This document shows, in pieces, positions 58,955-64,000 of a stretch of DNA of 64,000 nt. Position 1 is the first letter of the stretch. Each line of letters begins with the position of its first letter. Location: assembly GCF_003287275.1 (NCBI RefSeq), contig NZ_QEVW01000012.1, positions 186,001-250,000 of the forward strand, read 5' to 3'. The stretch is from Paenibacillus taichungensis. GTDB taxonomy: Bacteria > Bacillota > Bacilli > Paenibacillales > Paenibacillaceae. The notes under the pieces are model-generated. The model worked only from the letters and a program-made list of their open reading frames with translations. It ran no database searches and had not been told where the DNA came from. The translations under genes were made by a program, and so were the position numbers.

Positions 58955-59827
58955 TCACTTCACCCTGAGCACTGTGCGTAGCTGGGGAATCGACAACAGG
59001 AGCGTAATCACAAACATGATGACACCTACCGCGGATGCTACGCCGAGCTGATTGAATTTAAAGGCATTATTGTATAGGTAGTACATCAGGGTAACGGATG
59101 CATTGTTCGGACCTCCACCAGTCAGGAGCTGAATGACGACAAAGATCTTAAGTACGGCGATAATGTTAATAATCGTAATATATACCGTCGTCGATTGAAC
59201 GGAGGGAATCAGGATATGACGAATCATTTGCACCCGACTAACTCCGTCTACTTCAGCGGCTTCCATCAAATCTTTCGGGACTCCGATCATTGCAGCAATA
59301 TATAAGATAATAGCCTGCCCGACATTTGTAGCAAAGGTTACGAAAATAATGACCGGCATCACGGTAACTTTGTTTCCCAACAGATTGACATTGCCCATTC
59401 CCTGCTCACGAGCCAGATAGGAAATCAACCCACTGGAAGGGTTCAGCAGAAAACTCCAAATCATGCTCATGACGACCATCGAAACCATGACTGGTATATA
59501 GTAGCTCCCTCGAATAAAGGAGACATACTTTGCATTTTTGTCAAAAACGCTGGAGGCTACGAAAAGAGCAAAGCCTACCGTAAGCACGACAATACAAACA
59601 ACAAATACGAGGGTGTTGAAGAATGCCTGAAGGAAAACAGGGTCGTTCAACAACGAGATATAGTTATCAAAGCCAATAAACTTTTCGCTGGAGTACTGAA
59701 TTTGGTACAGACTCATTCGAAAACCTTCCATGATGGGATAGACGAGAAACAACAGGAAAACAATCATTTGCGGTGTGATGAACAGATATCCTGTCAAATG
59801 CTCCTTCAGGATGCGGGGTGATTTCAT
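58955..59827 (-). CDS. ABC transporter permease (MalF type), probable sialic-acid or glycan uptake
   Basis: This 290-residue permease has six helices and the EAA loop DLMEAAEVDGVSRVQMIRHILIP, with the family segment LLTGGGPNNASVTLMYYLY near 235-253. A 94-base gap with no clear structure separates it from the binding-protein gene. No ATPase is encoded in the cluster, so a shared MsmX-type ATPase is expected. Confidence 0.93.
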   Translation of the reverse strand: MKSPRILKEHLTGYLFITPQMIVFLLFLVYPIMEGFRMSLYQIQYSSEKFIGFDNYISLLNDPVFLQAFFNTLVFVVCIVVLTVGFALFVASSVFDKNAKYVSFIRGSYYIPVMVSMVVMSMIWSFLLNPSSGLISYLAREQGMGNVNLLGNKVTVMPVIIFVTFATNVGQAIILYIAAMIGVPKDLMEAAEVDGVSRVQMIRHILIPSVQSTTVYITIINIIAVLKIFVVIQLLTGGGPNNASVTLMYYLYNNAFKFNQLGVASAVGVIMFVITLLLSIPQLRTVLRVK

Positions 59828-59921
59828 CTCAACATCGTACCTTTCTTATTGAAGCTCATAGAGATGCGAGGTTAGCAATCAAGTAACAGCTTCTAAAGTG
59901 TGGTGCGCGCTTCTTTCTTGC

Positions 59922-61331
59922 CTATTTATTCGAAAAAATGACGGAACTATTTCGATTCGTGTCAATGACCTGATTACCATGATCCTGGTAATCTTTCACG
60001 GCTTGTTCCGGGGTTTTGACTCCCGTATACAGGGCTTGCAACTCCGGATAAAGCTGCTCTCTCAGCTGGCTATAGCCTGGAACGTTTCCTGTGAAATTAA
60101 ATACATATTTCGCATTTTCGTTATATGCTTTGAACAGTGGATACTGCGTTTCGTATTCCGAGATGACGGAGCTTCGAACCGGAATTCCGTTTTTTGAAGA
60201 TTTCACAAGTTCCGCATCCGTGGAGAAAAACCGCACAAAATCCTTGGCTGCTTCCACACGCTTGGGGTCATTAGACTGAAATACACTGGCTCCTACCACA
60301 TAAGTAAATGTAAGCGGGTCCCCGCTTTCGGAGGGAATATTGGCAAGTCGCATGTCAAACTTGGTCTGTTTACCGCTATCCATATCCGCTCTGGCATTAT
60401 TATAAAGAACCGGATTGGTGAAGCTGATGGCTAACTGCTGATTCAGGAACATGCCGTTTGCATCGTTGGAAGTCACCGATTCCGGTCCCGGATTCGTGTA
60501 CCCGGCATCCACTATTTTTTTGAGCCAGGACACTGCCTTCACACCCTTCTCATCATTTAAGATAATGTGGCCCGTTTCATCAAAAAACGGATTGCCAAAC
60601 ATCCGCAAATAAGCCAGGTTCCAGGTATCTCCCTGATTGTTCATGCCATACAGAGCCATGGGATAGGCATTGGCATACCCGCTGCCAGAAAGATTGTTCT
60701 TCAGCTTGCTCAGAATTTCCTCATAATCAGCAAGCGTCCATGTTTTTATTTCCTGCTCCCCGCCGATATAAGCGTCAAGCCCCGCTGCTTTGAACATATC
60801 TGCGTTATAGACGAGTGTGCCTGGATTGTTCTGAAATGGGTAGAAGTATACATCCTTATTAAAGGTGACTGCATCCCAATACCCTGAAGCGATATCACTG
60901 CGATCCTGATCGTCCACAAGGTCCGTCAGCGGCACAAGTGCTCCTCTGTGAACATAGTCACCCATGGCGAACACACTTTCAAAAAACACATCCGGCGGTG
61001 TTCCGCTGCTCAAATTGACATTCAGCATTTGATCGCGTTGATCTCCAGCAATGACCTGAGTATTAATTTTTACATTATATTTGGAATACTGGGCGGCAAA
61101 TTTCTCCGCTGCTTTTAGAATGAAGCTGTCATAATCAGCACCTTCTTCCGTTGCATCCAGAACTCCTTTCCATTGCGGGGTAAGCCATACGCTCAGCTCC
61201 ACTGTTTCTTTTCCATTCGCTGCTTCGTTCCCTCCGTCTGATGAGCTTGAATTACTGGAGGAACAGCCTGTGCCTATGATGGATAGCAGTAGCAGTGTGA
61301 GCAGTACGGAATAGAATGTGTTGTTTCTCAT
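59922..61331 (-). CDS. ABC transporter substrate-binding lipoprotein of the sialic-acid operon
   Basis: This 469-residue receptor has a signal peptide ending in lipobox IGTGC (Cys about 23), a Ser-rich linker, and the SBP_bac_1 body (VELSVWLTPQWKGV, DVFFESVFAMGDYV, VYFYPFQNNPGTLVYNADMFKAAG, NQQLAISFTNPVL). It lies between nanA and the permease genes. It is the receptor for the operon's sugar, most likely sialic acid. Confidence 0.92.
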   Translation of the reverse strand: MRNNTFYSVLLTLLLLSIIGTGCSSSNSSSSDGGNEAANGKETVELSVWLTPQWKGVLDATEEGADYDSFILKAAEKFAAQYSKYNVKINTQVIAGDQRDQMLNVNLSSGTPPDVFFESVFAMGDYVHRGALVPLTDLVDDQDRSDIASGYWDAVTFNKDVYFYPFQNNPGTLVYNADMFKAAGLDAYIGGEQEIKTWTLADYEEILSKLKNNLSGSGYANAYPMALYGMNNQGDTWNLAYLRMFGNPFFDETGHIILNDEKGVKAVSWLKKIVDAGYTNPGPESVTSNDANGMFLNQQLAISFTNPVLYNNARADMDSGKQTKFDMRLANIPSESGDPLTFTYVVGASVFQSNDPKRVEAAKDFVRFFSTDAELVKSSKNGIPVRSSVISEYETQYPLFKAYNENAKYVFNFTGNVPGYSQLREQLYPELQALYTGVKTPEQAVKDYQDHGNQVIDTNRNSSVIFSNK

Positions 61332-61343
61332 TAAGTCTCCTCC

Positions 61344-62282
61344 TTAGCTGGAATGAGTTGAAGTAATGTATCTGCTTTCCACTTGCTCAAGTAGGGAAAT
61401 GACATCATCGATTCTTGCAGCATCTTGCTCTGTAATGGCTGCTAGTGGAAGTCTGACGCCTCCTATATTTACGCCTCTTCGGCGCAACACTTCTTTGATA
61501 CCCGCATACATGGAGCCATCCAGCGAGCACAAGGCTACAATAATCTCATTGATGTCGCTCTGAATATGACGTGCTTCTGTGAATTTCCCCTGCTGGATAT
61601 ACTGGTCTGCCAACAAGAACAGTTCAGGCATGGCTCCGTACGTTCCTCCGATGCCGCCATCTGCTCCCATGATTCTGCCAGCCACAAATTGTTCATCCGG
61701 ACCATTAAATACAATCGAATTTGGACCACCGGATCGCTTGAACCGTTCAATATCAAATGTAGGCATGGAGGAATTTTTGATACCGATGACCTTTTCATTT
61801 TGGAGCAGCTGTTCGTACAGAGGCGTACGCAGCGTGTAACCCGTTGTTTGGGGGATGTTATAAATGAGAAAAGGGAGCGGTGTCGCTTCCATAATATCGT
61901 TCCAGTAGCGGGATACGGCATGATCCGGCAGCGTGAAATAGATGGGCGGAATGGCAGATAGCGCATCATATCCAAGTGAGGCCGCGTGTTCGGCAAGCGC
62001 GATACTGTCTCTTGTGGAAGGTGCGCCCACATGGGCAATTAACGTCATATGCCCTTTCAACCGGGAAGCCACATAGCTTAGAACCGCCTTGCGTTCGTCG
62101 AGGTTATGATAGATGCACTCTCCTGAACTGCCACCTACGTATACGCCATGTACTTTCTTCTGAACATAGTAATCGCAAAGAGCATAAGTGCGCTCCTCCG
62201 ATATCTGTCCATCATCCTCATAGCAGGCATAGAACGCCGGAATAACTCCTTTAAATTTCGTCAAATCAAACGCTGTTGTCAT
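61344..62282 (-). CDS. nanA: N-acetylneuraminate lyase (DHDPS superfamily)
   Basis: This aldolase splits sialic acid into ManNAc and pyruvate. The 312-residue barrel has GGSSGE at 50-55, the active-site Tyr141 in FLIYNIPQTTGYT and the Schiff-base Lys169 in VIGIKNSS. The GGSSGE motif and the gene neighbourhood (sialidase, NanE, ROK kinase) favour NanA over other DHDPS-family lyases. AGGAGA-type site lies before the ATG. Confidence 0.9.
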   Translation of the reverse strand: MTTAFDLTKFKGVIPAFYACYEDDGQISEERTYALCDYYVQKKVHGVYVGGSSGECIYHNLDERKAVLSYVASRLKGHMTLIAHVGAPSTRDSIALAEHAASLGYDALSAIPPIYFTLPDHAVSRYWNDIMEATPLPFLIYNIPQTTGYTLRTPLYEQLLQNEKVIGIKNSSMPTFDIERFKRSGGPNSIVFNGPDEQFVAGRIMGADGGIGGTYGAMPELFLLADQYIQQGKFTEARHIQSDINEIIVALCSLDGSMYAGIKEVLRRRGVNIGGVRLPLAAITEQDAARIDDVISLLEQVESRYITSTHSS

Positions 62283-62310
62283 ATAAAAGTCCTCTCTTCA
62301 CAGAAGACAT

Positions 62311-62343
62311 GGGGGCTCAATGATTAATCCATTCAGCTCCCCC
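62311..62343 (-). promoter_or_regulatory. imperfect stem-loop between sialidase and nanA
   Basis: Arms GGGGGCTCAATG and CATTCAGCTCCCCC pair with a small bulge around a short AT loop. With no T-run it is more likely an mRNA stability or processing element than a terminator. Confidence 0.4.
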
Positions 62344-62363
62344 TGCCTCCTCATTAGGGTTGG

Positions 62364-64000
62364 TTAAGGTGCTTCAATCCACGACCTGTTCAGACGCACA
62401 AGACTGATTTTGGAAGACGCAGGTTTTTCATAAAAAACAAAGATGGATTGATCAGGGCCTACAGCAATATCCGAATAGCCATTTTCCCCCGGATAGATTT
62501 CTTTTGACTTATACCACGTTGCGGCATCATCACTGGATATGCGAATCGTCATATTGGTTCTGGCCGTCGTGCTTGCAGGATTCGTAAATAGAATATGACT
62601 GGCATCGTACCGTTCGATGCTTGCCTGTACGACAGGATCGATCAGTGTGGTATCCGAGACAGGTGTGCTCCACGCACTGGTTACTTGATCCGTTGTCGAG
62701 ATGGCTCTATAGCTGCTGCCTGGGTTTCGCATGTTCGTCATCAGTTTGCCGTTTGATAATTGAACCATCATGTTCTCATGGATCTTCGAAAATCCGGATG
62801 GATTGGGTACAAGTGAACCTGCTTTCCACGATGCACCTCCATCGGTACTGTAGATCGTACCAACGGTGCTGTTCGTCCATCCGCTGGTTGTCAGATAGAT
62901 GGGAATCACCAGCGTTCCGTTCGCGAGCTGAATGCCGTGACCCGGTCCCATTCCTGCACCGGACAGATTGGCAAAATAGTACGGATGATTTGGATTCTGA
63001 TAGTCGGCCAGCACGGAAGTAATTTCTCGGGTTGCCCCCCAGGTTAGTCCCTGATCGGTACTTGTGCGAATGAAATACTGACATGCCCCCCATTTCCAGC
63101 GGCTCCATAAAATGTGAACAACGTTGCTGTTCTTCTCCGCAAGCAGCATTGGATTCATCTCCGCCACTCCTTGAGACTTGCCGGGTGAAATCAAGATCTG
63201 ATCCGAAAATGTATCCCCCCCATCGGTGCTTCGTCTCAGCACAATATCGGTTGGTGTCTGGTCACCGCCAGTTCGTGCTTCCGCAGCAACAAGAACCGTG
63301 TTGTTGCTCGTGACAACAATGCTTGGAATACGGTACTGCCCGTATCCTTTGCCATCCGTGATATCAAAGAGCAGCTTTTCTTCCAGTACAGCGCTAAGCT
63401 GTTTAATTTGGGATAAAGACAGTACGCTATCGTAGACGGTGACATGATCGATGGAACCGGAAAAGTACCACTGTGATCCGCCGTTATCCACGTTTTTGCC
63501 GACCCACATTCCGTTCAGACCTGTCACATTGGAAAAAAAAGCTTGAGAAGAAGTCGAAGCCTTCTCCTCCCCGTCGACATAAATTTTGCTGCTGCCAGCT
63601 CCAATCGTAAGAATGGCGGTATGCCATTTTCCATCATTGTACTTTCCACTGGCACTTAATTTGGTGGCGTAGGCTCCATTATTGCGATTCTCAAAATAAA
63701 CCGTGCCGTTATTGATCGTAAAGGAAACATTGCTTGAGGGGTTCGTCGTATCGGATGCGCTGAGGAACGTTCCTGCTGCAGCCGAGCTTGAGGTTTTGAA
63801 TTTTACCGCGACAGAGCCTTGCGTAAGATTGGCTACACGTCCGATATCCGCAGTCTGATCGCGAGCATCTGAGGTGCCATTAAACGCCTGATTAACGGGA
63901 TAGGCTGCGACAGATGGTGAGACAGCCCCACTGAGCTCCAGCACCTCTGATGAGGCCAACGCACGGTTATACACTTTGACGTAGTCGATCTCTCCATTGA
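62364..64000 (-). CDS. exo-alpha-sialidase (GH33) with LamG-type domain, N-terminus beyond the window
   Basis: The frame is open to the right edge (the ORF's GTG at about 63974 is internal), so the N-terminus is missing. It begins inside a LamG/concanavalin-type domain (GEIDYVKVYNRALASSEV), continues with a second such domain (GSVAVKFKTSSSAAAGTFL to HVTVYDSVLSLSQIKQLS), then the sialidase propeller with the YGQYRIPSIV motif (catalytic Arg) and four Asp boxes: STDGGDTF, STDQGLTW, STDGGASW and SSDDAATW. It is probably secreted and releases sialic acid from host or mucin glycans for the downstream operon. Confidence 0.9.
   Translation of the reverse strand, partial: NGEIDYVKVYNRALASSEVLELSGAVSPSVAAYPVNQAFNGTSDARDQTADIGRVANLTQGSVAVKFKTSSSAAAGTFLSASDTTNPSSNVSFTINNGTVYFENRNNGAYATKLSASGKYNDGKWHTAILTIGAGSSKIYVDGEEKASTSSQAFFSNVTGLNGMWVGKNVDNGGSQWYFSGSIDHVTVYDSVLSLSQIKQLSAVLEEKLLFDITDGKGYGQYRIPSIVVTSNNTVLVAAEARTGGDQTPTDIVLRRSTDGGDTFSDQILISPGKSQGVAEMNPMLLAEKNSNVVHILWSRWKWGACQYFIRTSTDQGLTWGATREITSVLADYQNPNHPYYFANLSGAGMGPGHGIQLANGTLVIPIYLTTSGWTNSTVGTIYSTDGGASWKAGSLVPNPSGFSKIHENMMVQLSNGKLMTNMRNPGSSYRAISTTDQVTSAWSTPVSDTTLIDPVVQASIERYDASHILFTNPASTTARTNMTIRISSDDAATWYKSKEIYPGENGYSDIAVGPDQSIFVFYEKPASSKISLVRLNRSWIEAP

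Noticed and set aside
1..64000. tRNA, rRNA, insertion sequences, prophage or integrase genes
   Set aside because: No transposase, integrase, tRNA cloverleaf or rRNA-like stretch was recognised anywhere in the window.

Overview
The window looks like chromosomal DNA of a spore-forming, low-to-mid-GC Firmicute, most probably a Paenibacillus or close relative. The main reasons are several YesM/YesN-type two-component systems beside three-part sugar ABC importers, a Bacillus-type rbsRKDACB operon, frequent TTG/GTG starts behind strong GGAGG ribosome-binding sites, lipobox binding proteins, and A-stem-T terminators. The species is inference; no rRNA or tRNA gene was seen.

Layout. 1-12.3 kb: a carbohydrate locus. 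On the minus strand lie a secreted DUF4832-like/CBM35 protein (cut by the left edge), two permeases and a sugar-binding lipoprotein. Divergently, on the plus strand, lie a GH31 glycosidase, the stub of a deleted oxidoreductase gene, a YesN regulator, a YesM kinase and a membrane-anchored binding protein that overlaps the kinase gene. 12.4-15.6 kb: SDR plus TetR with an operator, two tandem paralogues of unknown function, and a small helical protein. 15.8-21.6 kb: the ribose operon with its RbsR operator. 22-33.7 kb: a DHA2 exporter behind a Fur-box-like site, a MaoC hydratase, a rifampin phosphotransferase with a possible divergent small RNA, an OmpR-type two-component system, YbjQ, MepB, an EamA permease, a serine hydrolase and a GNAT enzyme. 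33.9-40.5 kb: a second YesMN/ABC sugar locus with a cre site. 40.8-44.9 kb: a reductase/CMD/cupin/SDR operon, then an alcohol dehydrogenase divergent from a MerR gene, with a textbook 19-bp-spacer MerR promoter.

44.9-49.9 kb is the most unusual part. Six genes on the minus strand form a module: paralogue B, MFS, MoxR-like AAA ATPase, VWA protein, GIY-YIG-like protein, paralogue A. The two paralogues (DUF6530-like, about 70% identical by eye) bracket the module and share an identical 16-bp upstream element. The AAA gene ends in a slippery A-AAA-AAC heptamer inside an A9 run. The -1 frame is open from there through a 54-residue acidic linker straight into the VWA protein, whose first in-frame ATG has no ribosome-binding site. 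This suggests an AAA-VWA fusion made by programmed frameshifting or transcriptional slippage, unless it is a homopolymer sequencing error.

50.2-56.3 kb: an MFS permease, an AraC regulator, a CDF metal transporter, a GNAT-MerR pair behind a palindromic MerR-type promoter, and a YitT protein. 56.4-64 kb: a complete sialic-acid scavenging operon on the minus strand, in transcription order sialidase (cut by the right edge), NanA lyase, binding protein, two permeases, NanE epimerase and a ROK kinase. The enzyme order matches the path from released sialic acid to GlcNAc-6-phosphate.
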